A stretch of DNA of 64,000 nt from Marinomonas gallaica (GCF_001639745.1 NZ_LTAX01000006.1:120371-184370); one strand, 5' to 3'. Numbered from the stretch's first letter, positions 55,717-64,000 are shown. Notes: generated by a model not told the origin, from the letters alone. Numbers and translations are program-made.

Positions 55717-57672
55717 ATGACAAATAAAAAACAAGAAGAAACAATAGGTGACGACACGGCAATGCTTAGGCCTCACGTCAACTTAACTGACGAAGAACAC
55801 AAACAACAAATTGAAGCCTCTTGGTATCGCTGTGAACAATTTGGCCTTGAGCACGCCACAGAGCCAAATTTTTCGACTTTACCCTCTGGGGAATTGAACG
55901 ATTTAAGGGATCAACATCGTAGCCTGTTGGAAACCACAGAAAACGAGATCATTCCTTATTACGAGAACATCCTCAGCAATTCTGCTTGCATGATTGTGTT
56001 AGCCGATCGCCAAGGCCATGTGCTTAACACGTGGGGGCAAAAGCGCTTTGGTCGCGGGCAGTATCATGGTCTAGTAGAAGGTAATCAGTGGACTGAGCAG
56101 GGCGTTGGTACTAACGCTATTGGTACGGCTTTAATCAGTGGTCGCGCCATTCAAGTTGGTCGAGATGAACACTTTCTCCGAGCGAATCGGTATATGGTGG
56201 GTTCTGCTTCGCCCATTTTTGACACCGGCAATGAGCTGCTTGGTGTGCTCGACATTTCTTCAGATGCGTATCTACCGCAAGACCATACCCTAGGCATGGT
56301 AAAGCTCATGTCACTGAGTGTAGAGAATCGCTTAATCTTTACTGCTTTCCAGCAAGACCACTTTATATTGAGCTTTAACACCAATCTGACCAGTTTAGAC
56401 AGCCATTGGTCAGGTCTATTGGTATTGGACGATCGTGGCACTATTATTTCTGCAAATCGTCGTGCGGAAGTCGTGCTCGCACGTGATTTGTCTTTGCTCA
56501 ATATCTCGCAAATATTCGACTGCGATATGCGTGAAATAAAGAATCAACCATTGCATATGCCGATGAAACTACGGGCACTGGGGCGCTATCAATTCTACGT
56601 TAAAGCGCTGCCACCCGTGACACAAGTGATGAAGGTGCCTGACTATCGCACCAGTGGTCACTATCAGGCGCCAGCTGCGTCTTTGCCTTCTCAAGCAACG
56701 CCTTTACCCTCACAGATCCCCGACAACGTTATCCCATTAGATGAACTCGAACACGGTGATGAGCGTGTTCGTCGGACGGTAAAGCAAGCGCATAAAATCA
56801 TGGAGAAGGACATTCCGATCTTAATTCATGGCGAAACTGGCGCAGGCAAAGAGATTTTCGTGCGCAGTCTGCATTATCACAGTTCACGTTACAAAGAGAT
56901 GTTGGTCGCTGTTAACTGTGCGGCGATTCCAGCGGAGCTAGTGGAATCAGAGCTGTTTGGCTATGAGAAAGGGGCATTTACTGGCGCGCAAACTAAAGGT
57001 TCTATTGGGCTTATTCGTCGTGCGCACAAAGGCACCTTATTCCTTGATGAAATAGGCGAGATGCCGATTGCTGTGCAATCACGATTATTACGTGTGCTGC
57101 AAGAGCGAGTGGTGACACCATTGGGGTCGACCGAAGCGTATCCGGTAGACGTTAAACTGATTTCTGCGACCAATCGACATTTGAAAGAAGAGGTCGCCGA
57201 AGGGCGGTTCCGGCAAGATTTGTATTACCGTATTTCTGGACTCAATATCGAGCTTCCAGCTCTGAAGTTACGACAAGATAAGCGTGAGCTCATTGCGTAT
57301 GTCCATGAGCGCTTGCGCGCAGAAGAGCCTGGCCCCGCATTGAGTGATGCCATGTTGGATTTATTAGAGGTGCATCCTTGGCCTGGTAACATGCGCCAGT
57401 TAGTCCATGTGCTGAAAGTGGGTATGGCGATGGCAGATGAGGATGAGCTAGAAGAATGGCATTTACCTGATGACTTCTTTGATGATCTGAATAATGGTAT
57501 TGATAAAGTCGATGCAGATGGAGACCACTCAGATGGGCTAAAAGAGCCGATAGAAGAGACCATCACCAGATTATTAGAAGAGTACCAAGGAAATGTCTCT
57601 CGAACTGCGAAAGCTGCTGGGGTGAGTCGTAATACGGTCTATAAATACGTACGTCAAAATACAGATAGTTAA
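55717..57672 (+). CDS. AcoR-type sigma-54-dependent activator
   Basis: The 651-residue enhancer-binding protein has an N-terminal GAF-type sensing region (about 80-215), a PAS-like stretch (about 220-300), a linker rich in Pro and Gln, and an AAA+ domain from about residue 345. Walker A reads GETGAGKE, the sigma-54 contact loop is a perfect GAFTGA near residue 421, and Walker B is GTLFLDEIGEM. A Fis-type helix-turn-helix with GNVSRTAKAAGVSRNTVYKYV ends the protein. The architecture is that of regulators of acetoin and glycerol metabolism (COG3284). Divergent orientation to the importer, and the promoter and palindromes between them, suggest it activates glycerol uptake. The ligand is unknown. 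Confidence 0.92.
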   Translation: MTNKKQEETIGDDTAMLRPHVNLTDEEHKQQIEASWYRCEQFGLEHATEPNFSTLPSGELNDLRDQHRSLLETTENEIIPYYENILSNSACMIVLADRQGHVLNTWGQKRFGRGQYHGLVEGNQWTEQGVGTNAIGTALISGRAIQVGRDEHFLRANRYMVGSASPIFDTGNELLGVLDISSDAYLPQDHTLGMVKLMSLSVENRLIFTAFQQDHFILSFNTNLTSLDSHWSGLLVLDDRGTIISANRRAEVVLARDLSLLNISQIFDCDMREIKNQPLHMPMKLRALGRYQFYVKALPPVTQVMKVPDYRTSGHYQAPAASLPSQATPLPSQIPDNVIPLDELEHGDERVRRTVKQAHKIMEKDIPILIHGETGAGKEIFVRSLHYHSSRYKEMLVAVNCAAIPAELVESELFGYEKGAFTGAQTKGSIGLIRRAHKGTLFLDEIGEMPIAVQSRLLRVLQERVVTPLGSTEAYPVDVKLISATNRHLKEEVAEGRFRQDLYYRISGLNIELPALKLRQDKRELIAYVHERLRAEEPGPALSDAMLDLLEVHPWPGNMRQLVHVLKVGMAMADEDELEEWHLPDDFFDDLNNGIDKVDADGDHSDGLKEPIEETITRLLEEYQGNVSRTAKAAGVSRNTVYKYVRQNTDS

Positions 57673-57757
57673 TCTGAGTGAAGAAGCATCTTGTGAAAAC
57701 CACTCAAGCCGTTAGGATAAACCACTATTATTTATCGACGACACTACTGGAAGGTAT

Positions 57758-58276
57758 ATGGACAAGATGTCTTTGAGAACTCTATTTGGTCGCGCTGCAT
57801 TGGTAAGTGCAGGCATTGCGTTGACAGCCTGTTCAAATCAGCCCGCTGCTGTACAGTACAGTTTACCCATGCAGCAAGCATGGTTTGAGGGTGAAACAGT
57901 CTATTACGTAACAACAGACGTGTCTGATCAAGCCATGGCCGAAAGGATAGGGGCCAATTATGCCCCTCGTTTACGTGACGCGATTCCAAACTACCCTAAG
58001 CCTCCAAGGCAGAAGACAGTCATCGAGCGAGTATACGGCTTTCCTAATGGAGAGCAGCGTAATGTTTTTCCATCCGCGCCTACTCCAGTAGGACCGCTGA
58101 GTACAGATACGGCTTACTCTCCCATTTGGTTAATGTACGCAGTGAAGTGGGTTGACCCTGAAAGCGCGTTTGAACTGACGTCAGAAGATGCTGTGCTTGA
58201 TGCTGACGCCAAAGGGCTGGTCAATATCGAGCGTACTAATATCGTTGTCAATTGTCCGGTGGTTCCGGGGCCATAA
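57758..58276 (+). CDS. Hypothetical lipoprotein
   Basis: The 172-residue product has a lipobox LTAC with cysteine at residue 25 after a short hydrophobic signal, so it is lipid-anchored; the residue after Cys is Ser, which does not retain it in the inner membrane. The mature part contains EGETVYYVTTDVSDQAMAERIGANYAPRL and a Pro-rich centre, and ends with VNCPVV. I do not recognise a family. AAGG precedes the ATG. It is separated from the regulator gene by 85 bp and has its own terminator. Confidence 0.75.
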   Translation: MDKMSLRTLFGRAALVSAGIALTACSNQPAAVQYSLPMQQAWFEGETVYYVTTDVSDQAMAERIGANYAPRLRDAIPNYPKPPRQKTVIERVYGFPNGEQRNVFPSAPTPVGPLSTDTAYSPIWLMYAVKWVDPESAFELTSEDAVLDADAKGLVNIERTNIVVNCPVVPGP

Positions 58277-58285
58277 ACGCTCAAC

Positions 58286-58321
58286 AAAAAAGCGAAGCTA
58301 TAGTTTAGTTACTTCGTTTTT
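58286..58321. terminator. Bidirectional terminator between lipoprotein and LysE genes
   Basis: CGAAG (58293-58297) and CTTCG (58312-58316) are flanked by A-run and T-run that extend the stem, giving a hairpin with T-tract on both strands. The convergent genes on each side end here. Confidence 0.7.
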
Positions 58322-58988
58322 AAGCGATCATTTTAAGCCCAAACGCCATCATGACTGCACCGCATGTACGCTCAATAAAACCCTTGTAACGTATAATATG
58401 TTGCTTGAAATATTGACCTGTAAACACGCTAGCGATCAAAGCAAACCAAATGCAGTGAGCCAGAGCAATGAATACGCCGTAGCCTATTTCGATAAGATAA
58501 CCTGTATCCTTGGAAATAACTTGGCTGTAAAACGCGACAATAAAAAGCATTGTTTTGGGGTTAAATACGTTGCAGATGAATCCTATTACGAAGGGGTGAG
58601 ACGTGATATTTGTCAATGCACGCTTCGACGATGGAAGCCTTTTTGGATGATCATCTGTGATCGATTGAGCTTTGCTAGAAGGCCAAAACTTGGCTTTTAA
58701 ATCTGGCCAGAAAGCTTGCATACCAAGCCATATGAGATAGCTTGCTCCAACGATTTTGATGGCGCTTAATAGCCAACTTTGTTGACTTAGCAATAGCCCA
58801 AGTCCAAGTATGGTGTACATTAAATGAACGGTCACACCTGCACCAATTCCAAGCGCACATAACAAGCCTGCTTTACGTCCTGTGGAGATGGCTATTTTTG
58901 ACACCATAGCAAAATCCGGTCCGGGGCTTATGACCGCTAAACAAGTAATAAGGCCGACACTGATCCATTCAAGCGTTAAGTTTTCCAT
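58320..58988 (-). CDS. LysE-family amino-acid exporter
   Basis: A 222-residue protein with six hydrophobic helices. The N-terminal SPGPDFAMVSKIAISTGRKAGL segment near residue 20 is the LysE/RhtB signature. Members export amino acids such as lysine, threonine or homoserine lactone. The divergent LysR gene is the likely regulator, and an inverted repeat lies between. The exported substrate is not deducible. Confidence 0.9.
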   Translation of the reverse strand: MENLTLEWISVGLITCLAVISPGPDFAMVSKIAISTGRKAGLLCALGIGAGVTVHLMYTILGLGLLLSQQSWLLSAIKIVGASYLIWLGMQAFWPDLKAKFWPSSKAQSITDDHPKRLPSSKRALTNITSHPFVIGFICNVFNPKTMLFIVAFYSQVISKDTGYLIEIGYGVFIALAHCIWFALIASVFTGQYFKQHIIRYKGFIERTCGAVMMAFGLKMIA

Positions 58989-59003
58989 TTAGATTCCTAT
59001 ATG

Positions 59004-59032
59004 GATTGATTTATATTATGAATAAATCAATC
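59004..59032. promoter_or_regulatory. Inverted repeat between LysE and LysR genes
   Basis: GATTGATTTAT-N7-ATAAATCAATC is a perfect 11-bp inverted repeat centred between the divergent starts, 16 bp upstream of the LysE gene and 49 bp upstream of the LysR gene. It is the strongest candidate for the LysR-family operator. Confidence 0.6.
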
Positions 59033-59080
59033 ATGAAATAAAAATTACGCCTTTAATATCGAAAAAAGATAGGAATATAC

Positions 59081-60004
59081 GTGAGCAATTTTCACAGAAA
59101 GAGAGTGTTGGCTTCACTTAATGCGTTGCCGCTATTTGAGGCGGCGGCTTTTTATGAAAGCTTTTCAAAAGCCGCTCACAGTTTAAATGTGACCCATGGC
59201 GCCGTTAGCCGTGCTGTGGCAACCCTTGAAGAACGACTGGGCGTTCCTTTATTTTATCGACGAAACCGCAGAGTTGTGCTTACTCCGGCAGGCGTCTTAT
59301 TGCACAATGCGACCAAAGAAAGTTTGGACCGATTGGATGATGCGGTCGAAAAAATTCACCGGCATTCTGTTAGCTCTCCTTTCTTTGTTATCTCGTGCGA
59401 GCCGACATTGGCAATGCGCTGGTTACTGCCAAAGTTGGGGGAGTTTTATCGATTACATCCAGAGTTGAATGTTGATGTGCGAATGGCTGGTGGGCCGATT
59501 GATTTACTATCCGAAGGGTGTGATGTGGCGATAAGGCGCTCGGACTTTGGTGTTCCTGATGATTATCGAGTGACGCCATTTGCTGCTGAGCGGGCAGGCC
59601 CTGTATGTACCGCAGCCTATTTTAAGTCTATTGATCAAGACTGGAGAAAAGGCACTCGACTCCACAGCCGCACGCGACCCTTGGCATGGAAGGATTGGTT
59701 AAGTCTCGTTGAAGGAGAGAAAACCATATTACAAAATGATAGTGACGCTTCGCTAGAGCGTTATTTCGATCATTTCTTCTATGCATTGCAGGCCGCCCAA
59801 AGCGGACTAGGTATGGCGATTGGCTCTTATCCAGTCGTTCAGCAGGACATTGAAGAAGGTTTTCTGATGGCACCGTGGGGTGATGAACTTACAGGCCATT
59901 GCTACCAAGTTCTGAGCTTAGACAGGTTAACACCTGATCCAAGAGTGATTGCGTTAGAGAATTGGTTGAAGACGTTGTGCGTGTTGGAAAAAGACGGCTC
60001 TTAG
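59081..60004 (+). CDS. LysR-family regulator (GcvA-like)
   Basis: A 307-residue LysR-type protein starting at GTG, with AGGA at proper spacing. The N-terminal helix-turn-helix (FEAAAFYESFSKAAHSLNVTHGAVSRAVATLE, about residues 19-50) and an effector domain with VRMAGGPIDLLSEGCDVAIR are in the GcvA/AmpR subgroup. It diverges from the LysE exporter. The trpBA genes downstream converge on it, so it does not have the TrpI arrangement (divergent from trpBA) of Pseudomonas. Confidence 0.88.
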   Translation: MSNFHRKRVLASLNALPLFEAAAFYESFSKAAHSLNVTHGAVSRAVATLEERLGVPLFYRRNRRVVLTPAGVLLHNATKESLDRLDDAVEKIHRHSVSSPFFVISCEPTLAMRWLLPKLGEFYRLHPELNVDVRMAGGPIDLLSEGCDVAIRRSDFGVPDDYRVTPFAAERAGPVCTAAYFKSIDQDWRKGTRLHSRTRPLAWKDWLSLVEGEKTILQNDSDASLERYFDHFFYALQAAQSGLGMAIGSYPVVQQDIEEGFLMAPWGDELTGHCYQVLSLDRLTPDPRVIALENWLKTLCVLEKDGS

Positions 60005-60022
60005 TACTTGAAAGAGCCGTCT
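59988..60022 (-). terminator. Intrinsic terminator after trpA, overlapping the LysR gene end
   Basis: On the minus strand AGACGGCTCTT and AAGAGCCGTCT form a perfect 11-bp stem with a 9-nt loop and a following T-run. The LysR stop codon lies inside the hairpin. Confidence 0.9.
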
Positions 60023-60030
60023 ATAGAGAT

Positions 60031-60819
60031 TTAGCTGTTAAACAAATTGTTGAACAGTTTCAAACCTTCTTCTTTGCCGCCTTTGTTGTAGGCATCCAGT
60101 AGAGCAGAACCAATGATAGCGACATCGGCTTTGCCTTTAAGTGCGTCTACATGGGCTTTTTCACGAATACCAAAGCCAACACCGATCGGCGCGCTAGTGT
60201 GTGAATTAATTTCAGCTAGGTACTCATCCAACGACTGCTGATCGCCGCCATTATGGTTTGAGTTACCTGTTACACCGGAGCGTGCGACGCAGTACAAGAA
60301 GCCAGTCGCTTCTTTTGCAAGAAAGGCGAGACGATCTTTCGGTGTTACTGGCGTGACCAACCACACAGGATCAACGCCGTTTGCTTCGCAATAAGTGCGT
60401 AGGTCGGCTGCTTGCTCATAAGGAAGGTCTGGTAGGATCAGGCCTTGAATGTTTTCTTCTGCACAGCGTTTAACAAGTTTTTCTAAACCGTAACGGTACA
60501 TCGGGTTTAAGTAACTCATTAGAGCAATACGTGCTTGCGGGTAATCACGACCTAACTGACCGATGTCTGTTAGGCATTGCTCAACCGTTAGGCTTTGATC
60601 GTGCAGCGCACCGTGACAGGCTGCGACGATCGTTGGACCATCGGCCACCGGATCAGAGAACGGGAACTGAACTTCGATAAAGTCCGCGCCTGCTTCTAGA
60701 AGTGTCGCCATCCAATCTAAACTTTCTTGAACGCTTGGGTAGCCGTAAACCACATGTGTCATGGAGAGAATAGGTTTTTGCTGACGCTTTTCAGCAATGT
60801 ATTGTGCTAACTGACTCAT
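60031..60819 (-). CDS. trpA: Tryptophan synthase alpha chain
   Basis: The 262-residue TIM barrel cleaves indole-3-glycerol phosphate. The catalytic glutamate and aspartate are in ADFIEVQFPFSDPVADGP (E48 and D59 approximately), and the phosphate-binding VARSGVTGNSN near residue 183 and GVGFGIREK near residue 213 are conserved. It follows trpB by two bases. trpC and trpF are not adjacent, so trpBA is a separate unit here, as in Pseudomonas. Confidence 0.97.
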   Translation of the reverse strand: MSQLAQYIAEKRQQKPILSMTHVVYGYPSVQESLDWMATLLEAGADFIEVQFPFSDPVADGPTIVAACHGALHDQSLTVEQCLTDIGQLGRDYPQARIALMSYLNPMYRYGLEKLVKRCAEENIQGLILPDLPYEQAADLRTYCEANGVDPVWLVTPVTPKDRLAFLAKEATGFLYCVARSGVTGNSNHNGGDQQSLDEYLAEINSHTSAPIGVGFGIREKAHVDALKGKADVAIIGSALLDAYNKGGKEEGLKLFNNLFNS

Positions 60820-60821
60820 GC

Positions 60822-62078
60822 TTATGCTTCCCCTTCGTTGTTCAAGTGTTCTTTGTAATCAGCCATGTAATCTTCCAAGAACTCTGGGAAGGTTGCATCG
60901 TTCATTGCTTTGGCAACATTAAAGATGTCCTTGTCACCGCGACCAGACAAGTTGATCACGATACGTGATTCTTTTGGCAAGTTAGGTGCATCTTTAAACG
61001 CACCGGCAAGCGCGTGTGACGACTCCAACGCTGGGATGATCCCTTCTTTTTTCAGCAACAAAGAACACGCCGCCACCACCTCGTCGTCCATAGCGTAGGT
61101 CATCTGAATGCGACCTTCTTGCGCCAAGTGAGCAATGATGGGGGACACGCCCACGTAGTCCAGACCTGCGGCAATCGAATGCGTTTCTTGTAGTTGACCA
61201 TTGGCATCTTGTAAGAACATGGTCGCAAAGCCTTGAGCAATGCCTTTTTGACCCAAACCATTCGACAAACGGATTGAGTGTTGGCCAAGCTCCAAGCCTT
61301 TACCACCGGCTTCAACGCCGATCATTTCTACTTCTTTCTCTTCTAGGAATGGCAAGAACAAACCGCAGGCGTTTGAACCACCGCCTACACAGGCGTACAA
61401 GCGATCTGGGTATTGGCCAAACTGCGCTTGGCTTTGCTCTTTCACTTCTTCACCGATGACCGACTGGAAGTACGCCACCATTTCTGGGAACGGCGCACAA
61501 CCACAGGTTGTACCGATCAAGTAATGGCTGTCTTCATGGCTAGAAGACCAGTCACGTAGTGCTTCGTCCAAGGCATCACGTAATGTTTGTGCACCTTCAG
61601 CAACCGGCACAACCGTTGCACCTAGCTGTTTCATCCAGAATACGTTCGGGTACTGACGCTTCACGTCTTTAGCACCCATGTAAATGGTACATTCAAGGCC
61701 AAGGCGAGCAGCAATCAAAGCCGTCGCGACACCGTGCTGACCAGCACCGGTTTCAGCGATCACACGTTTTTTGCCCATACGCTTAACCAACAGAGCTTGG
61801 CCAATTACGTTGTTCATCTTGTGTGCGCCAGACTGGTTTAAGTCTTCGCGTTTTAGGTAAATCTGAGCGCCACCAAAATAGTCCGTAAGGTTCTTACAGA
61901 ACGTCAAAGGTGTAGGGCGGCCAGAGTAGTTCTGCCAAGTATCTTTCAACTCCGCAATAAACGCTGGATCGTTCTTCGCCTCTTCAAAGGCATGAAGGAT
62001 TTGCTGCTGGCTAGAGTAGAGAATCTCAGGAATGTAGCTCCCGCCAAACTCACCGTAGTAACCATTATTGCTTTGCAT
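60822..62078 (-). CDS. trpB: Tryptophan synthase beta chain
   Basis: The 418-residue PLP enzyme condenses indole and serine. The PLP lysine is in LNQSGAHKMNN near residue 88, the phosphate-binding glycine loop in CVGGGSNACG near residue 231, and the C-terminal SGRGDKD motif near residue 380. It is of the common TrpB1 type. The gene leads the trpBA unit and its promoter region contains the inverted repeat listed separately. Confidence 0.97.
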   Translation of the reverse strand: MQSNNGYYGEFGGSYIPEILYSSQQQILHAFEEAKNDPAFIAELKDTWQNYSGRPTPLTFCKNLTDYFGGAQIYLKREDLNQSGAHKMNNVIGQALLVKRMGKKRVIAETGAGQHGVATALIAARLGLECTIYMGAKDVKRQYPNVFWMKQLGATVVPVAEGAQTLRDALDEALRDWSSSHEDSHYLIGTTCGCAPFPEMVAYFQSVIGEEVKEQSQAQFGQYPDRLYACVGGGSNACGLFLPFLEEKEVEMIGVEAGGKGLELGQHSIRLSNGLGQKGIAQGFATMFLQDANGQLQETHSIAAGLDYVGVSPIIAHLAQEGRIQMTYAMDDEVVAACSLLLKKEGIIPALESSHALAGAFKDAPNLPKESRIVINLSGRGDKDIFNVAKAMNDATFPEFLEDYMADYKEHLNNEGEA

Positions 62079-62126
62079 GAAAGACTCCTATCGGATGAAG
62101 TTGTGTGTTTAAACACTAAAAATTAA

Positions 62127-62210
62127 TAACTAAACGATAAGGTAAAGTTAATAGAGAATGAGTAACGCGTCAAGCGCTCAAATAAATTTATTTACTATAT
62201 CGTTTAGTTA
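62127..62210 (-). promoter_or_regulatory. trpBA promoter flanked by 13-bp inverted repeat arms
   Basis: TAACTAAACGATA (62127-62139) and TATCGTTTAGTTA (62198-62210) are perfect inverted arms 58 bp apart. Between them, on the minus strand, TTGACG (62173-62168) and TAACTT (62150-62145) at 17-bp spacing form a plausible -35/-10 pair. The arms therefore flank the core promoter. Confidence 0.55.
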
Positions 62211-62362
62211 ATGCGTTATGACCTCTTATAATAGCGGAATTTTCATGAGATAACCTCACCGCAGAAGCAATCTGTCATCTGTGCAAACATGTATTATTTG
62301 TATGGGCGGGCTGCGCCCCGCGATCACATAGCAACACTGTAAACAAACCAAAACATCCAAGC

Positions 62363-62540
62363 TGTAGGACCTCGGTCCCCGAGGGATCAATCTGCAATCT
62401 AGACAGTCTTTCTAGGCTGCCAACCACCAGCTTCGGTTTCATAAACCGCTTTGCTGCACCATTCCATGTCATTGAATTTGCTTGGCCTGTCTCGTAAACT
62501 CGAGGCGTCAGCGCAAATCAAATGCATGGTATATGGCTAA
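62363..62540 (-). repeat. Tandem repeat unit A, conserved core
   Basis: About 178 bp closely matches the core of unit B (62646-62824) in the same orientation. The repeat period is 284 bp, with the rest of the unit variable. On the minus strand each core holds a 38-codon conserved open frame beginning MTWNG, which then continues into unit-specific sequence (65 codons here, ending at 62275). Internal hairpins are CCTCGG-TCC-CCGAGG and CTAGA-cagtct-TTCTAG. Coding status is doubtful. Confidence 0.8.
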
Positions 62541-62645
62541 CTGACTTTTGAAACGAAATTCTTTTCGCGACCAGCCCTCGTACGAACGGCCTCCGCTCCG
62601 TGACATAGGAGTTGCAACGTCTTCGGCAAATCGAAGCACCAAAGT

Positions 62646-62824
62646 TGTAGGACCTCGGTCCCCGAGGGATCAATCTGCAATCTAGACAGTCTTTCTAGGC
62701 TGCCAACCACCAGCTTCGGCTTCATAAACCGCTTTGCTGTGCCATTCCATGTCATTTAATTTGCTTGCGCCTGTCTCGTAAACTCGACGCGTCAGCGCAA
62801 ATCAAACGCATGGAATATCGCTAA
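62646..62824 (-). repeat. Tandem repeat unit B, conserved core
   Basis: Second copy of the core of unit A, with about 12 differences over 179 bp, mostly in the outer part; the first 38 codons of the internal open frame differ at four bases, three of them in third positions. The frame (MTWNG start at 62755) runs to 62537 and its stop overlaps the beginning of unit A. The intervening 62541-62645 is unrelated to the matching part of unit A. The units lie between trpB and the recombinase pseudogene, so association with the mobile element is likely but unproved. Confidence 0.8.
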
Positions 62825-63100
62825 TTGGCTCCGGATCAAAAAAGATAGGTCTTTGGTCTACATTGGTACATTTAAACTTGGGAAGCCCCATGAAATCAGG
62901 TATTGTCTGTCAATAAAGCGTCAGGACGACGAAGGCTTATTTTATCGACTCTTCTCTGGCTCGCGCGGTTATTTGGCAAAACGCGCATGCGCACTATCAA
63001 AATGTTGAACTAAGCCGCTTCGCGGGTCTTTTCTCAGTTTTCCCAATTCCCCCATTTAGAACCAAACTTAATCTTCCACTCAACAATGGAGAATTAAGTT

Positions 63101-63974
63101 ATGACGCCTTTACGCCAGCAAGTCATAGACAGGATGACCCTAGAAGGTTTTTCTATGTCGACGCAAAGAGCTTATTTATATCAATTGACGGAAGTGGCTC
63201 GGTATTTTCGTGTGCCACCCGATCAACTCAATCAAAACGATATCCAGCAATATTTACTGTATCTAATAAGAGAGCGAGGATGGAGCTGGTCAAGTTGCCG
63301 TCAAGCATTACACGCTCTGAACTTTCTGTATCGGAAAGTCGCGAACAAAGAGATGCCATCGGTATCGCTTCCTCATCCTAATAAATCTCAGAAAATCCCA
63401 GACTTGCTCTATCCAGATGAAGTGCAAGCCATGATCCGATGCTGTCAGCATCCAAAAGTGTATGTCGCCATGGTGTTGGCTTATACAACAGGGATGAGAA
63501 TCAGTGAGATTAATGCACTGCGAGTCGATGATTTAGACCTTACTCATCACTGCATCAAAGTAAGGCAAGGAAAGGGGCAACAAGATCGCTATGTACTGTT
63601 TCCGCAAAGCTTGCAACAGGTGCTAGGTGCCTATTGGCAACGATACGAACTTTGTGATGTGGTGGTTTATGGATTGGATAAGCACCGTCCTCTGCATAGC
63701 AAATACCTTCGATTAGAAACGAAAGGAGCCGCTAAGAGAGCAGGAATTCAAAAGTGCATTCGTTTTCATAGCCTGCGCCATTCGTTTTCATAGCCTGCGC
63801 CATGCGTTTGCTTGCCATCAACTGTTAGCTGGAATGCCGTTACCACGGTTGCAAGCCTTATTAGGCCATAAGCAGATCCAAACAACATTCCGTTATCTTC
63901 AATGGATTGCAATGATGGATCTGAAGAGACGGGAGAGTGAGGATCTATTGCCATCCGACTGGTGGCCGTCATGA
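63101..63974 (+). pseudogene. Tyrosine recombinase/integrase, frameshifted by a 22-bp tandem duplication
   Basis: The N-terminal SAM-like domain (MTPLRQQVIDRMTLEGF) and catalytic domain are of the type often found beside IS91-family transposases. The catalytic arginine is in TGMRISEINAL near residue 149 and the HxxR motif in HSLRH near residue 225. At 63779 a second copy of a 22-bp segment shifts the frame and the reading stops at 63793 after 230 residues. If the extra copy is skipped, the frame runs on to a TGA at 63972-63974, restoring the LLGHKQ histidine and the nucleophile tyrosine in FRYLQW, for a 283-residue enzyme. As it stands the product lacks the nucleophile and should be inactive. 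GGAG lies eight bases before the ATG. Confidence 0.9.
63757..63800 (+). repeat. 22-bp perfect tandem duplication inside the recombinase gene
   Basis: CATTCGTTTTCATAGCCTGC plus GC occurs at 63757-63778 and again at 63779-63800. Twenty-two is not a multiple of three, so the copy causes the frameshift in the recombinase. Confidence 0.95.
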
Positions 63975-64000
63975 ATGGGATAAGCCTAGCGAGCGTGATT

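Noticed and set aside
59081..60004. TrpI-type activator of trpBA
   Set aside because: The gene converges on trpBA and diverges from the LysE gene; TrpI is divergent from trpBA in Pseudomonas.
62275..62755. Minus-strand frames of 65 and 72 codons (MTWNG start) as real protein genes
   Set aside because: Their conserved half is the repeat core and the rest is unit-specific; no Shine-Dalgarno sequence is evident. They are described within the repeat entries, not called as genes.
62256..62824. Integron attC sites and a cassette array
   Set aside because: Repeated units with variable inserts invite this, but I could not find matched R/L boxes with the attC pattern, and the nearby recombinase lacks visible integron-integrase features.

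Overview
The window is one stretch of gammaproteobacterial chromosome. Gene content (Rnf/Rsx complex, two-subunit pyruvate carboxylase with a PycR-type regulator, a BCCT osmolyte carrier, a rhizobial-type glycerol ABC importer, glutathione-independent formaldehyde dehydrogenase) and a moderate G+C content point to a marine member of the Oceanospirillales, most like Marinomonas. That genus call is an inference from gene content, not a database match. No rRNA, tRNA or CRISPR array was seen.

Layout. 1-7.5 kb (minus strand): a cut-off hypothetical gene, then nth and rsxE-G-D-C-B-A, transcribed rsxA to nth. 7.7-9.7 kb: metG (minus), divergent from apbC/mrp and dcd. 11.8-15 kb: formaldehyde dehydrogenase, a thioredoxin, a small membrane protein and a COG0523 metal GTPase with a long His-Asp tract. 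15-23.6 kb: a fatty-acid degradation block (acyl-CoA dehydrogenase, SCP2 protein, FadD, enoyl-CoA hydratase, then fadB-fadA). 23.7-32.5 kb: signalling and transport (secreted protein plus diguanylate cyclase, siderophore-interacting protein, glutaminase, TrkH with a KdpD/KdpE-like pair, a second GGDEF protein). 32.7-37 kb: pyruvate carboxylase subunits with a divergent LysR gene. 37-44.4 kb: a GH79 heparanase-like enzyme, a DUF3422 protein, a BCCT carrier preceded by a 37-codon ORF, an AAA ATPase and a lipid A-type acyltransferase. 44.5-57.7 kb: a glycerol island. 57.7-62.1 kb: a lipoprotein, a LysE/LysR pair and trpBA. 62.3-64 kb: mobile or repeat DNA, with two tandem repeat units and a tyrosine recombinase broken by a 22-bp duplication.

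The glycerol island is the most coherent system. glpD and glpR lie on the minus strand, glpK is divergent, and a six-gene ABC importer (ATPases S and T, permeases P and Q, small membrane protein U, binding protein V) takes the place of GlpF. An AcoR-type sigma-54 activator is divergent from the importer. The intergenic region between them holds a near-consensus -24/-12 promoter facing the importer, a perfect 28-bp palindrome plus a second half-site pair about 150-180 bp upstream of it, and a GlpR-like site just downstream of the predicted start. Two more GlpR-like sites precede glpD and glpK. This suggests the importer is activated through sigma-54 and repressed by GlpR.

Starts were moved from the longest reading frame wherever a Shine-Dalgarno sequence or gene overlap favoured an internal codon; each such case is stated in its entry.
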